Assembly (NCBI GenBank): GCA_051954935.1
Contig: JBQCHG010000005.1
Span: 4,265 to 68,264 of the forward strand
DNA from: 66-474 sp051954935
GTDB taxonomy: Bacteria; Pseudomonadota; Gammaproteobacteria; Xanthomonadales; Rhodanobacteraceae
DNA length: 64,000 nucleotides
Reading direction: 5' to 3'
Part shown: positions 7,173-16,389 of the stretch, piece after piece
Position numbering within the stretch: position 1 is the stretch's first letter
How the letters are laid out: every line of letters begins with the position of its first letter
Notes under the pieces: model-generated
Seen by the model: only the letters and a program-made list of their open reading frames with translations
Databases searched by the model: none
Told to the model about the DNA's origin: nothing
Program-made: the position numbers and the translations under genes

Positions 7173-9293
7173 CTACGCCGCCGCTCCACCAGCCGCCTTG
7201 GCTTCATCTTCGGCCACGGCTTTCATGGACAGGCGGATGCGGCCCTGCTTGTCCACTTCCAGCACCTTGACTTTGACGATGTCGCCTTCCTTCAGCTTGT
7301 CGGAAACCTTCTCGACGCGCTCGTTGGAAATCTGCGACACGTGTACCAGGCCGTCCTTGCCGGGCAGGATGGTGACGAATGCGCCGAAATCCATCAGCTT
7401 GGCGACCTTGCCCTCGTAGATGCGACCGGGCTCGACGTCGGAGACGATCTGCTCGATGCGCTTCTTGGCGGCGTCCGCCGCTTCGCGGTTGACCGAGGCG
7501 ATCACCACCGTGCCGTCATCGCTGATGTCGATCGTGGTGCCGGTTTCCTCGGTGATCGAGCGGATGGTCGCACCGCCCTTGCCGATCACCTCGCGGATCT
7601 TGTCCGGATGGATCTTGATGGTGAGCAGGCGCGGCGCGTACTCGCTCATCTCGCCGCGCGGCGCGCCGAGCGCCTTGGCCATCTCGCCGAGGATGTGCAA
7701 GCGACCGCGCTTGGCCTGCTCCAGCGCCGTGCGCATGATCTCCTCGGTGATGCCGTCGATCTTGATGTCCATCTGCAGCGCGGACACGCCGTTTTCGGTG
7801 CCGGCCACCTTGAAGTCCATGTCGCCCAGATGATCCTCGTCGCCCAAGATGTCGGACAGCACGACGAAGTTGCCGCCTTCCTTCACCAGGCCCATCGCGA
7901 TGCCCGCGACCGGCGCGGTTAGCGGCACGCCGGCGTCCATCATCGCCAGCGAGGAGCCGCACACCGACGCCATGGACGAGGAACCGTTGGATTCGGTGAT
8001 TTCCGAAACCACGCGCACCACGTACGGGAATTGCTCCATGGACGGCTTCACCGCCTGCACGCCACGGCGCGCGAGGCGGCCGTGGCCGATTTCACGACGC
8101 TTCGGGCCGGCCATGCGGCCACACTCGCCCACCGAGTACGGCGGAAAGTTGTAATGGAACAGGAAGGTATCCTTCGACTCGCCTTCCGGCGCGTCGATGA
8201 TCTGCGAATCGCGCGCGGTGCCGAGCGTCACGGTGACCAGCGCCTGCGTTTCGCCGCGGGTGAACAGTGCCGAACCGTGCGTACGCGGCAGCACGCCCAC
8301 GCGCGCGGTGATCGGACGCACCGTGTCCAGCGCGCGGCCGTCGATGCGGGTCTTGGTCTTCAGCACGCCGTCGCGCAACGTGCGGTATTCCAGTTCGCCG
8401 AATTCCTTGGCGAGCTCCGCGCCATTCCAGCCTTCGTTTTCCGCGCGGCCGGCCAGCGACTGCATGACGTCCTGCTTCACCGCGGCGATCGCGTCGCGGC
8501 GCTGCAGCTTGTCGCGGATCTGGAAGGCTTCGACGAGGCGGTTGCCCACGGCTTCCTTCAGCGCGGCGATCATTGCCTCGTTGCGCGCAGGCGCGGTCCA
8601 GCTCGAAGGCCTGGTACCGGCTTCGACTGTAAGCTCGTTGATCGTGTTGATGACCTTCTGCATCTCGCGATGCCCGAACATCACCGCGCCGAGCATCACG
8701 TCCTCGGAAAGCAGCTTGGCTTCGGACTCGACCATCAACACCGCGTTGGCGGTGCCGGCGACGACCAGGTCCAGCGCGGAATCCTTCAGCTGCGCCTTGG
8801 TCGGGTTCAGCACGTACTGGCCGTTGACGTAACCGACGCGCGCGGCGCCGATCGGGCCCTTGAAGGGAATGCCCGCAAGAGAGAGCGCGGCGGACGCGCC
8901 GATCATCGCGGGGATGTCGCCGTCCACTTCCGGGTTCAAGGAAACAACGGTGGCGATGACCTGCACCTCGTTCTTGTATTCCTCAGGGAACAGCGGGCGC
9001 ACCGGACGATCGATCAGGCGCGAGGTGAGGGTTTCCTTCTCGGTCGGGCGCCCTTCGCGCTTGAAGAAGCCGCCGGGGATGCGGCCCGCGGAGTAGAACT
9101 TTTCCTGATAGTCCACCGTGAGCGGGAAGAAATCCTGCCCTTCGCGTGGCTTGGCGGCAGCGACCGCGGTGACCAGCACCACGGTGCCGTCCATGCTGAC
9201 CATCACCGAGCCGGAAGCCTGTTTGGCGATTTCGCCGGTCTCCAGCGTGACTTCGTGCTGGCCGTATTGGAATTTCTTGGTGATTTTGGCCAC
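7173..9293 (-). CDS. pnp: Polyribonucleotide nucleotidyltransferase (PNPase)
   Basis: Phosphorolytic 3'-to-5' exoribonuclease, a component of the RNA degradosome. It has 706 residues. Two RNase PH-type domains are present (first with IPGGFFKREGRPTEKE; second with RTHGSALFTRGETQALVTVT and FPPYSVGE), then a KH domain (IHPDKIREVIGKGGATIRSI) and an S1 domain (GRIYEGKVAKLMDFGAFV). The GTG start (VAKITKKFQYG) is chosen because GAGGAG lies just upstream, at the end of rpsO, and the family starts here; upstream in-frame residues belong to rpsO in another frame. It follows rpsO by 5 nt, the conserved rpsO-pnp operon, and pnp is commonly autoregulated through its leader. Confidence 0.97.
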   Translation of the reverse strand: MAKITKKFQYGQHEVTLETGEIAKQASGSVMVSMDGTVVLVTAVAAAKPREGQDFFPLTVDYQEKFYSAGRIPGGFFKREGRPTEKETLTSRLIDRPVRPLFPEEYKNEVQVIATVVSLNPEVDGDIPAMIGASAALSLAGIPFKGPIGAARVGYVNGQYVLNPTKAQLKDSALDLVVAGTANAVLMVESEAKLLSEDVMLGAVMFGHREMQKVINTINELTVEAGTRPSSWTAPARNEAMIAALKEAVGNRLVEAFQIRDKLQRRDAIAAVKQDVMQSLAGRAENEGWNGAELAKEFGELEYRTLRDGVLKTKTRIDGRALDTVRPITARVGVLPRTHGSALFTRGETQALVTVTLGTARDSQIIDAPEGESKDTFLFHYNFPPYSVGECGRMAGPKRREIGHGRLARRGVQAVKPSMEQFPYVVRVVSEITESNGSSSMASVCGSSLAMMDAGVPLTAPVAGIAMGLVKEGGNFVVLSDILGDEDHLGDMDFKVAGTENGVSALQMDIKIDGITEEIMRTALEQAKRGRLHILGEMAKALGAPRGEMSEYAPRLLTIKIHPDKIREVIGKGGATIRSITEETGTTIDISDDGTVVIASVNREAADAAKKRIEQIVSDVEPGRIYEGKVAKLMDFGAFVTILPGKDGLVHVSQISNERVEKVSDKLKEGDIVKVKVLEVDKQGRIRLSMKAVAEDEAKAAGGAAA

Positions 9294-9298
9294 GAGGC

Positions 9299-9568
9299 TT
9301 ATCTCCTCAGGCCGAGCTTGCCGATCAACGACTGGTAACGCGCGCTGTCCTTGGCCTTGAGGTAATTCAAAAGGCGGCGGCGGTGGTTCACCATCTTCAG
9401 CAGGCCGCGGCGCGAGTGGTGGTCCTGCTTGTGTGTTGCGAAGTGCTGGGAGAGGTGCTCGATGCGCGCGGAGAGCAGTGCGATCTGCACTTCCGGCGAA
9501 CCGGTGTCGGTCGGCGCACGGCGGAAATCCGCGATGACCTGGTTGGTTTGTTCGGTGGAAAGCGACAT
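9299..9568 (-). CDS. rpsO: 30S ribosomal protein S15
   Basis: Primary 16S rRNA-binding protein that organises the platform of the small subunit. It has 89 residues, the usual length. The typical segments are TGSPEVQIALLSARI, LSQHFATHKQDHHSRRGLL and KMVNHRRRLLNYLK. The start is MSLSTEQTNQ. It is transcribed ahead of pnp, and a sigma-70-like promoter lies just after truB. S15 often represses its own mRNA through leader structure; a 20-nt imperfect hairpin is present in the leader at 9612-9631, but its role is untested. Confidence 0.97.
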   Translation of the reverse strand: MSLSTEQTNQVIADFRRAPTDTGSPEVQIALLSARIEHLSQHFATHKQDHHSRRGLLKMVNHRRRLLNYLKAKDSARYQSLIGKLGLRR

Positions 9569-9756
9569 GGGTTTTGCGTCCTGATGAATCGGCGCGAGGC
9601 TTGTCCAGAGGCACTCTCGATCGAAAGTGCGGCCAGATGGCTGCATTCCAATCTCGCGTTCATGGATGAACGCATTCAAATGCCGCTGCACAAGCCGCCG
9701 CCGTGGTGGAAGTCAGCGGTGAATGAAAACCACAGTGGAGCGTTGTGAAGCCGGAT

Positions 9757-9783
9757 ATTCTAACCGGGACAAACGCTTGGCAA
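9757..9783 (-). promoter_or_regulatory. Putative sigma-70 promoter for rpsO-pnp
   Basis: On the minus strand, -35 TTGCCA (9778-9783) and -10 TAGAAT (9757-9762) are separated by 15 nt. That spacing is short, but both boxes match five of six consensus bases. It sits immediately after the truB stop and about 190 nt before rpsO, which would give a long leader. Confidence 0.45.
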
Positions 9784-9791
9784 CAAGTTGG

Positions 9792-10697
9792 TCACGCGGG
9801 CGTGGAAAACCCCCGCAACACCCGCGCCTCCCGGCCGTCCGCCTCGACGAGTGCCAGCAACCGGCCATCGGCCGATTGGGTGCGATAGAGGCCAGGCGCG
9901 GCTTGCGTGGAGATCCGCCGGCCGTGCGCCAGTGCATCCAGATCCGCCGGGCTCGCAGGCAGCACCGGCCAGTCGGCCAGCCCGGCTTCCAGCGGCAAAA
10001 GGCATTGATCCAGACCTGCCGTGCCCTTTTCCGCCTGAATGTCTTCCAACTGCACCGGAGTGAACATGCACGGCTGCCTGAACGGCTCGACCCACAGCCG
10101 CCGAAGCGCGGCCAGGTGCGCACCGCAGCCGAGCGCTTCGCCGAGATCACGCACCAGCGCGCGGATGTAAGTACCGGACCCGCATTCGACGTGCAGCCGC
10201 AGGCGCTCATCGCCCGAGCGATCGATCAGATCGAAACGATGGATCTCTACTTCGCGGGGCGGCGCGGTCACGTTCTCGCCGCGGCGCGCGCGCTTGTAGA
10301 GCGCCACGCCCTGCTGCTTCAGCGCCGAATACACCGGCGGGACCTGGATAATGCGACCGGTGAGCCTCGCAAGCTGCACCGTGATCGCTTCATCATCCAG
10401 CATCGGGACCTGGCGCTCGCGCACCACCGCGCCTTCTGCATCATCGGTATCCGTGGTGATCCCGAGCCGGCACTCCGCTTCATAGGCCTTGCGAGAACCG
10501 AGCAGGTAACCGGCGATCTTGGTCGCCTCTCCGAAGCAGATAGGCAGCAAGCCCGTCGCCAGCGGATCGAGGCTGCCCGTGTGCCCGGCCTTTTCCGCGC
10601 GATACAGTCGCTTCGCGATCTGCAGGGCGCGATTGGAAGTGATGCCTGCGGGTTTGTCGAGCAGCAGGATGCCCGTGCACTGGCGACGCTCGATCAT
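9792..10697 (-). CDS. truB: tRNA pseudouridine(55) synthase
   Basis: Converts U55 in the T-loop of tRNAs to pseudouridine. It has 301 residues. The catalytic aspartate motif is GHTGSLDPLATG, preceded by LLLDKPAGITSN and followed by YEAECRLGITTDTDDAEG. The start MIERRQCTG overlaps the rbfA stop by one base (TGATG). In-frame sequence upstream of this start is antisense-like and does not match the family. It is part of the nusA-infB-rbfA-truB-rpsO cluster. Confidence 0.95.
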   Translation of the reverse strand: MIERRQCTGILLLDKPAGITSNRALQIAKRLYRAEKAGHTGSLDPLATGLLPICFGEATKIAGYLLGSRKAYEAECRLGITTDTDDAEGAVVRERQVPMLDDEAITVQLARLTGRIIQVPPVYSALKQQGVALYKRARRGENVTAPPREVEIHRFDLIDRSGDERLRLHVECGSGTYIRALVRDLGEALGCGAHLAALRRLWVEPFRQPCMFTPVQLEDIQAEKGTAGLDQCLLPLEAGLADWPVLPASPADLDALAHGRRISTQAAPGLYRTQSADGRLLALVEADGREARVLRGFSTPA

Positions 10698-11053
10698 CAA
10701 TCGGATTTCGGCTCCGCATTCCGCAACAACGACTCGATGCGTTCGCCCTTGTCCACCGAGTCGTCGTACTTGAAGCGCAGCTCCGGCACGCGCCGCATGC
10801 GCATCGTGTGCGAGAGCTCGCGGCGCAGATCCTTGGCCGCCTCCTTCAACGCCTTCACCACCTCGGCGGAACGCTCCGGCTGCAACGCCGTGACCCACAC
10901 CGTGGCCACATCCAGGTCGCGCGTGACCTCCACGTCCGACACGCTGGCCTGCGGCAGCGCGTGATCGCGTACCAGTGCGTGCACCAGCGTGCCCAGCTCA
11001 CGGCGAAGCTCGGCATTGACGCGATCGGTGCGGTGGAAGGAATGGGAGGGCAT
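10697..11053 (-). CDS. rbfA: 30S ribosome-binding factor A
   Basis: Late-stage 30S maturation factor that binds near the 16S 5' helix. It has 118 residues from the start MPSHSFHRTDRVNAELRREL, which matches family N-termini; an ATG 21 nt further upstream is less likely. The KH-like fold is represented by SVSDVEVTRDLDVATVWVTAL. The stop overlaps the truB start. The 179-nt gap to infB carries repeat hairpins. Confidence 0.92.
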   Translation of the reverse strand: MPSHSFHRTDRVNAELRRELGTLVHALVRDHALPQASVSDVEVTRDLDVATVWVTALQPERSAEVVKALKEAAKDLRRELSHTMRMRRVPELRFKYDDSVDKGERIESLLRNAEPKSD

Positions 11054-11081
11054 GCTTGAACAGGGGGTATCCATGTTTCGT

Positions 11082-11115
11082 GATTCCGGACGCGGCGAAG
11101 CCGCGGTCCGGAATC
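11082..11115. repeat. Long inverted repeat between infB and rbfA
   Basis: A 34-nt near-perfect palindrome: GATTCCGGAC and GCGGC pair with GCCGC and GTCCGGAATC around a 3-nt loop, with one bulged base. It belongs to the GATTCCGG...CCGGAAT family seen again at 11151-11197 and 16607-16643. There is no T-run on the minus strand, so it is more likely an mRNA-stabilising or processing hairpin than a terminator. Confidence 0.6.
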
Positions 11116-11150
11116 AAGTGTCTTTGGTTCAAACTTCAAAGCAAAGTCAC

Positions 11151-11197
11151 TGGATTCCGGGTTCCGCCCGCGAAGTCGCGAACGGCCCCGGAATGAC
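11151..11197. repeat. Dispersed repeat (GATTCCGGGTTCCGC...CCCCGGAATGAC), copy 1
   Basis: Starts TGGATTCCGGGTTCCGC and ends GGCCCCGGAATGAC with a variable GC-rich centre. The same arrangement stands at 16607-16643. It lies just downstream of the infB stop. Confidence 0.6.
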
Positions 11198-11232
11198 AAT
11201 GTTTTTTCTGATCGCCCGCGCAGACTCCTGCG

Positions 11233-13830
11233 TCAAAGCGTCCTCGCAACCTCGACGCGCTCGAAGCACTCGATCTTGTCGCCCGGCTTGACGTCGTTGT
11301 ACTGCTTGACGCCGATGCCGCACTCCATGCCGTTGCGCACTTCGTCCACGTTCTCCTTGAAGCGGCGCAGCGATTCGAGTTCGCCCTCGAAGATCACGAT
11401 GTTGTCGCGCAGCACGCGGATCGGCTTGTGCCTGCGCACCACGCCCTCGATCACCATGCAGCCGGCGATCGCCCCGAACTTGGACGAGCGGAACACGTCG
11501 CGCACCTCGGCGGTGCCGAGGATGTCCTCTCGTACTTCGGTGCCGAGCAAACCGGTCGCGGCCTGCTTCACCTGATCGATCACGTCGTAGATGATCGAGA
11601 AGTAGCGCAGGTCCAGACCGTTGGCTTCGATCACCTTGCGCGCGGAGGCATCGGCGCGCACGTTGAAGCCGATGATCAGCGCCTTCGAAGCCGCCGCCAG
11701 CGTGGCATCGGATTCGGTGATGCCGCCGACACCAGAGGCGATCACGTTGACCTTGACCAGATCGTTGCCGATGTCCGTCAGCGATTGGCGGAGTGCTTCC
11801 GCCGAACCCTGCACGTCGGCCTTGATGACGAGGTTCAGCGTCTGCTGGCCTTCGCCCTTGCCCATCATCGCCATCACGTCTTCGAGCGTGTTGGTGCGGG
11901 TGACCAGTCGCTGGTCGCGGCGCTTGGCTTCGCGCTCGGAGACCACGTCCTTGGCCAGGCGCTCGTCGGCCACGACGACGAATTCGTCGCCCGCTTCCGG
12001 CACGCCGGAAAGGCCGAGCATCTGCACCGGAATGGACGGACCGGCCGCTTGCACTTGCGCGCCGGTTTCGTCGAACAGAGCGCGCACGCGGCCGTATTCG
12101 ACGCCGCACACGACGTAGTCGCCGCGCTTCAGTTCGCCCGATTGCACAAGCACCGTCGCGACCGGACCGCGGCCCTTGTCCAGGCTCGATTCGATCACCA
12201 CGCCGGAAGCACGGCCCTCGGCGACGGCGGAGAGTTCCATCACTTCCGCCTGCACCGTGATCGCGTCCAGCAATGCGTCCACGCCGTCGCCGGTCTTGGC
12301 CGACACCGGCACGAACTGCGTATCTCCGCCCCAATCCTCCGGCACGACCTCATGCTGCACCAGCCCTTGGCGCACGTTGTCCGGATTGGCTTCGGGTTTG
12401 TCCATTTTGTTGACCGCGACGATCAGCGGCACCTTGGCAGCACGCGCGTGCTGCACCGCCTCCACGGTCTGCGGCATCACGCCGTCGTCGGCAGCCACCA
12501 CCAGCACCACGATGTCCGTGGACTGCGCGCCGCGCGCACGCATCGAAGTGAACGCGGCATGGCCGGGCGTGTCGAGGAAGGTGATCACGCCCTTGGGCGT
12601 GGTCACGTGATACGCACCGATGTGCTGGGTGATGCCGCCGGCCTCGCCCGCGGCCACTTTCGTGCGGCGGATGTAATCCAGCAGCGAGGTCTTGCCGTGG
12701 TCCACGTGGCCCATGATGGTCACCACCGGCGGACGCGACGAACGCTCGCCCTCGGCGGTTTCAGCGTGCGCGGCCAGCGCGGTCTCGGCGGTCTTCTCTT
12801 CCGCGCGCACGGCGGTGTGGCCGAGTTCCTCGACCACCAGCGCGGCGGTATCGTGGTCGATCACCTGGTTGATGGTGACCATCGTGCCCATCTTGAACAG
12901 GGCCTTCACCACATCGGAACCCTTCACCGCCATCTTCTGCGCGAGGTCTGCGACCACGATCGAATCGCCGATTGCGATTTCACGCGTGACCGGGGCGGTC
13001 GGCCTGGAGAAGCCGTGCTGCGTGGTCAGCTGCGAGAGATCGATCTTCTGCTTGGGCTTTTTGCGGGTGGAGCGGCGCGCGCGCTCGGCATCGGTGAGAT
13101 GCAACTCACCGCCAACATAACGCGCCTTCAGGACATCCTCGTCACCCTCGTCGCGCATGCGATGCGAGCCGTGACGCTTGTGCTTGTGCGCCGTCGCGGG
13201 CTCTTCCTTGGCACGCGCAGGTTTCGGCGCCTCATGGCGGCGCGCCGCGGGCGCTGCGGCTTCGCGCGCGGGTTCGACGGCGGTGGCCGCCGCAGCCTGG
13301 GCCAGGGCTTCGGCTTCGGCACGCGCGCGCTCTTCCTCTGCACGACGGCGCTCTTCCTCGACGGCCTGCAATTTGGCCTGCTCTTCTTGCCGGCGACGAT
13401 CCTGTTCGGCACGCTCGGCTTCCTCGCGCTCGCGCTGTTCCTGCGACTCGGCCAACAGGCGGCGCGCTTCCTCGCGCTCGGCATCGGCATTGGCTTCTTC
13501 GGCAATCACGCTACGCTTCACGTAGGTGCGCTTGGCGCGAACCTCGACGTTCACCGTCTTGGAATTCGCGCCGCGGCCGCCGCCAACGGTGATCTCGCTG
13601 ACCTTGCGGCGCTTCAGCGTGATCTGGCGCGGCGAGGCTTGCTCCTCGCGCGCTTCGTCGCGCTTGCCGTGCGTGCGGCGCAGGAAGCCGAGCAGCTTCA
13701 CCTTCTCGGTGCTGCTGATGACCTGGTCGGGGTTCTTGAACGACATGCCGGCTTCGGCAAGCTGCGTCAGCAGCTTGTCTTCCGTCATGCCCAGCACACC
13801 CGCCAGTTGTTTGATGGTTACGTCTGACAT
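11233..13830 (-). CDS. infB: Translation initiation factor IF-2
   Basis: GTPase that places fMet-tRNA on the 30S subunit and promotes subunit joining. It has 865 residues. An IF2-N domain opens the protein (SDVTIKQLAGVLGMTEDKLL), followed by a long charged linker rich in Arg/Glu/Ala (about residues 100-250). The G domain has G1 GHVDHGKT near residue 373, G3 DTPGH and G4 NKMD, and the C-terminal domains follow. It lies between nusA (102 nt upstream) and rbfA. The linker is highly charged coiled-coil-like sequence, as usual in proteobacteria. Confidence 0.97.
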   Translation of the reverse strand: MSDVTIKQLAGVLGMTEDKLLTQLAEAGMSFKNPDQVISSTEKVKLLGFLRRTHGKRDEAREEQASPRQITLKRRKVSEITVGGGRGANSKTVNVEVRAKRTYVKRSVIAEEANADAEREEARRLLAESQEQREREEAERAEQDRRRQEEQAKLQAVEEERRRAEEERARAEAEALAQAAAATAVEPAREAAAPAARRHEAPKPARAKEEPATAHKHKRHGSHRMRDEGDEDVLKARYVGGELHLTDAERARRSTRKKPKQKIDLSQLTTQHGFSRPTAPVTREIAIGDSIVVADLAQKMAVKGSDVVKALFKMGTMVTINQVIDHDTAALVVEELGHTAVRAEEKTAETALAAHAETAEGERSSRPPVVTIMGHVDHGKTSLLDYIRRTKVAAGEAGGITQHIGAYHVTTPKGVITFLDTPGHAAFTSMRARGAQSTDIVVLVVAADDGVMPQTVEAVQHARAAKVPLIVAVNKMDKPEANPDNVRQGLVQHEVVPEDWGGDTQFVPVSAKTGDGVDALLDAITVQAEVMELSAVAEGRASGVVIESSLDKGRGPVATVLVQSGELKRGDYVVCGVEYGRVRALFDETGAQVQAAGPSIPVQMLGLSGVPEAGDEFVVVADERLAKDVVSEREAKRRDQRLVTRTNTLEDVMAMMGKGEGQQTLNLVIKADVQGSAEALRQSLTDIGNDLVKVNVIASGVGGITESDATLAAASKALIIGFNVRADASARKVIEANGLDLRYFSIIYDVIDQVKQAATGLLGTEVREDILGTAEVRDVFRSSKFGAIAGCMVIEGVVRRHKPIRVLRDNIVIFEGELESLRRFKENVDEVRNGMECGIGVKQYNDVKPGDKIECFERVEVARTL

Positions 13831-13932
13831 TCAATTCGCCTCTGCTTTCTGCTTCGGCTCGAAAGCCGCCGAGCACCGCCGCCGGCGCGCATCATTCCGA
13901 TTGAATCGGGCCGAGCGCGAGCTTTCAATCGC

Positions 13933-15441
13933 TCACCTGGATTCCTGCTGCATCCTTTCCAGCATCGGCGCGCGGGCGGCCATGATCAGCGCCGCCGCAC
14001 GTTCCTCGTCCATGCCCTCTATGTCAATAAGGTCGTCCACCGCCTGGTCGGCGAGATCGTCCACCGTGGTGATCTCGCGCTCGGCCAGCGCGTAGGCAGT
14101 TTCCTCGTCCATGCCTTCCAGCGCCAGCAGCGCATCGGAAGGCTTGTGCTCGTCGAGGTCCTCTTCCACCGCCAAGGCCTCTGTCAGCAGTGCATCCTTG
14201 GCGCGGGCACGCAGTTCCTCGACGATGTCTTCGTCGAAGCCTTCGACCGCCAGCAGTTCGCCGGTCGGCACGTAGGCGATTTCCTCGACCGTGGAGAAGC
14301 CTTCCTGCACCAGGATGTTGGCGATCTCCTGATCCACTTCCAGCTTGTCCATAAACAACTGCCGCGCGGCTTCCTGCTCGGCCTCGCTCTTGGCGGCGAC
14401 CTGGTCCTGCGTCATCACCTTGAGATCCCAGCCGGTCAGCTTGCTGGCCAGGCGCACGTTCTGGCCGCCGCGGCCGATGGCCTGCGACAGCTTGTCCTCG
14501 GCCACGGCGATATCCATCGAGTGCTTGTCCTCGTCCACGATGATGGACTGAACTTCCGCCGGCGCCATCGCGTTGATCACGAATTGCGCGGGCGCATCGC
14601 TCCACAGCACGATGTCGATGCGCTCGCCGTTCAATTCGTTCGACACCGCCTGCACGCGCGAACCGCGCATGCCGATGCAGGCGCCGATCGGGTCGGTGCG
14701 ATTGTCGTGTGCCAGCACGGCTATCTTGGCGCGGTCGCCGGCATCGCGCGCGCAGGCCTTGATCTCGACCAGGCCCTGGCCGACTTCCGGCACCTCGATC
14801 TTGAACAGCTCCATCATGAATTCCGGAGCGGTGCGGGAGACGAACAACTGCGGGCCGCGCACTTCCGAGCGCACCTCGTAGAGATAGCCGCGAACGCGAT
14901 CGCCCACGCGGGTGGATTCGCGCGGAATGGACTTGTCGCGCGGGATGAATGCCTCCGCGTTGCCGCCGAGGTCAAGGTAGATGTTGCCGCGCTCGACGCG
15001 CTTGACCACGCCCGTGATCAGCTCGCCGACGCGATCCTTGAACGCGTCCACGACCTGCGCGCGTTCGGCCTCGCGGATGCGCTGCACGATCACCTGCTTG
15101 GCGGCCTGCGCGGTAATGCGGCCGAATTCCGGGTTCTCGATCTGCTGCTCGATGAATTCGCCGACTTGCGCGCCCGGGCGCTCGTCCTCGGCGTCCATCA
15201 GGCGCAACTGGAAGTCCGGTGATTCCATCTCTCCGTCGTCCGCGATCACCTCCCAGCGGCGGAAGGTCTCGTAGTCGCCGCTGTCGCGGTTGATGCTGAC
15301 GCGGACCATCGGCTCCTCGCCGGGATAGCGCTTCTTGGCGGCGGTCGCCAGCGCGGCTTCGATCGCCTCGAAGATCACTTCGCGCGGTACGCCCTTCTCG
15401 TTCGCCACGGCGTCCACGACCATCAGAAGATCACGGTTCAT
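13933..15441 (-). CDS. nusA: Transcription termination/antitermination protein NusA
   Basis: RNA polymerase-binding factor controlling pausing, termination and antitermination. It has 502 residues. The N-terminal polymerase-binding domain begins MNRDLLMVVDAVANEKGVP; an S1 domain follows (ELITGVVKRVERGNIYLDLG), then KH domains (DPIGACIGMRGSRVQAVSNE; KLSQAIGRGGQNVRLASKL). Two acidic helix-hairpin-helix repeats sit at the C-terminus (ALLALEGMDEETAYALAE; LIDIEGMDEERAAALIMAA). Order rimP-nusA-infB is conserved. Confidence 0.97.
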   Translation of the reverse strand: MNRDLLMVVDAVANEKGVPREVIFEAIEAALATAAKKRYPGEEPMVRVSINRDSGDYETFRRWEVIADDGEMESPDFQLRLMDAEDERPGAQVGEFIEQQIENPEFGRITAQAAKQVIVQRIREAERAQVVDAFKDRVGELITGVVKRVERGNIYLDLGGNAEAFIPRDKSIPRESTRVGDRVRGYLYEVRSEVRGPQLFVSRTAPEFMMELFKIEVPEVGQGLVEIKACARDAGDRAKIAVLAHDNRTDPIGACIGMRGSRVQAVSNELNGERIDIVLWSDAPAQFVINAMAPAEVQSIIVDEDKHSMDIAVAEDKLSQAIGRGGQNVRLASKLTGWDLKVMTQDQVAAKSEAEQEAARQLFMDKLEVDQEIANILVQEGFSTVEEIAYVPTGELLAVEGFDEDIVEELRARAKDALLTEALAVEEDLDEHKPSDALLALEGMDEETAYALAEREITTVDDLADQAVDDLIDIEGMDEERAAALIMAARAPMLERMQQESR

Positions 15442-15589
15442 CTCTACTCTCCAGCGAAGCGACCCTCATTGCGCGCTTCGGTTTTTGAAATCGTCATCCC
15501 GGCGCCAGCCGGACTCTCTACCCTCTTCGTCATCCGGTGCGCAGCACCGCCTGGCCTTTGATGCGCAAAGCCGATGACTTTTCAATCCA

Positions 15590-16123
15590 TCAATGCTTGC
15601 GTTTGGGCTTCTTGCCCTTCGCGCTGCCCGGGGGCTTGCCCGGCTTGGGCTTGGGCTCGTAGCCCAGCGCTTGCCAGTCCGGCACCAGCCGCGCGCTTTC
15701 GATCTCGTCCTCGCGCACGTCCATCGCTGCGCCGTCCACTTCCAGCGTGATGCGGTCACCGGTCACCGCGACGATGCGGCCGCGCAACCGGCGCCTTCCA
15801 TCACGCGGCAGCTTCAACGTGACTTTCGCTTCATCGTTGATGAAGCGCGCAAACTGTTCGGCGCTGAACAGTGGCCGGTCGAGTCCGGGCGAGGAGACTT
15901 CCAGCACGTAATGCCCGGCGATCGGATCCTCGACATCCAGCAGCGCGGAAACCTCGCGGCTGGCGGCTTCGCAATCGTCCACCGTCACCGACTCGCCGTC
16001 ACGATCTATGTACAGGCGCAGCAAACCTTCCCCGCGGCCCGGCACCCATTCGATACCGAGGCATTCCAGCCCCAGTTCCTCCAGGGCCGGTGCGATTCTT
16101 GCGGCGAGCGCTTGTACGTCCAT
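15590..16123 (-). CDS. rimP: Ribosome maturation factor RimP
   Basis: Assists maturation of the 30S subunit. It has 177 residues from the start MDVQALAARIAPALEELG. Typical motifs are GLECLGIEWVPGRGEGLLRLYID, VTVDDCEAASREVSALLD and YVLEVSSPGLDRPLFS. The tail GKPPGSAKGKKPKRKH is basic. Upstream in-frame codons run through a terminator and were excluded. First protein gene of the nusA-infB cluster. Confidence 0.95.
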   Translation of the reverse strand: MDVQALAARIAPALEELGLECLGIEWVPGRGEGLLRLYIDRDGESVTVDDCEAASREVSALLDVEDPIAGHYVLEVSSPGLDRPLFSAEQFARFINDEAKVTLKLPRDGRRRLRGRIVAVTGDRITLEVDGAAMDVREDEIESARLVPDWQALGYEPKPKPGKPPGSAKGKKPKRKH

Positions 16124-16157
16124 TCGATCGCGACACTCCTGTTCGACCGCCACAAAC

Positions 16158-16181
16158 GAAAAATGGGCCAGAGGCCCATTC
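16158..16181 (-). terminator. Terminator/attenuator between tRNA-fMet and rimP
   Basis: The minus strand carries stem ATGGGCC-TCT-GGCCCAT followed by TTTTCG. It stands after the initiator tRNA and before rimP. The same arrangement (tRNA, leaky terminator, rimP-nusA-infB) exists for metY in Escherichia coli, so part of the transcription of rimP may come by readthrough. Confidence 0.7.
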
Positions 16182-16271
16182 CGTAGTTCGCCGGTTTTGA
16201 TCCTGAACCCGGCGTCCCTCATCCTTGAGGGCCCGGCAAGCACAACCTCGAAGCCGCTTGCCGCAAGAATC

Positions 16272-16348
<77 letters not shown>

Positions 16349-16360
16349 TCAGAGCCCGCA

Positions 16361-16389
16361 AATATAGCGGCCGGGGTGAATTTTTGCAA
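16361..16389 (-). promoter_or_regulatory. Putative sigma-70 promoter of tRNA-fMet / rimP-nusA-infB
   Basis: On the minus strand, -35 TTGCAA (16384-16389) and -10 TATATT (16361-16366) are separated by exactly 17 nt. The predicted start site is about 6 nt before the tRNA 5' end. A GC-rich GCGGGC discriminator follows the -10 box, as in stringently controlled stable-RNA promoters. Confidence 0.7.

Noticed and set aside
11428..13827. 799-codon plus-strand open frame opposite infB
   Set aside because: It is antisense to the clear IF-2 gene; the length comes from the GC-rich codon bias, and the product is His/Arg-rich with no family resemblance.
13831..13932. Possible extra small gene between infB and nusA
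   Set aside because: Only 102 nt, with no start plus Shine-Dalgarno and no conserved product seen.
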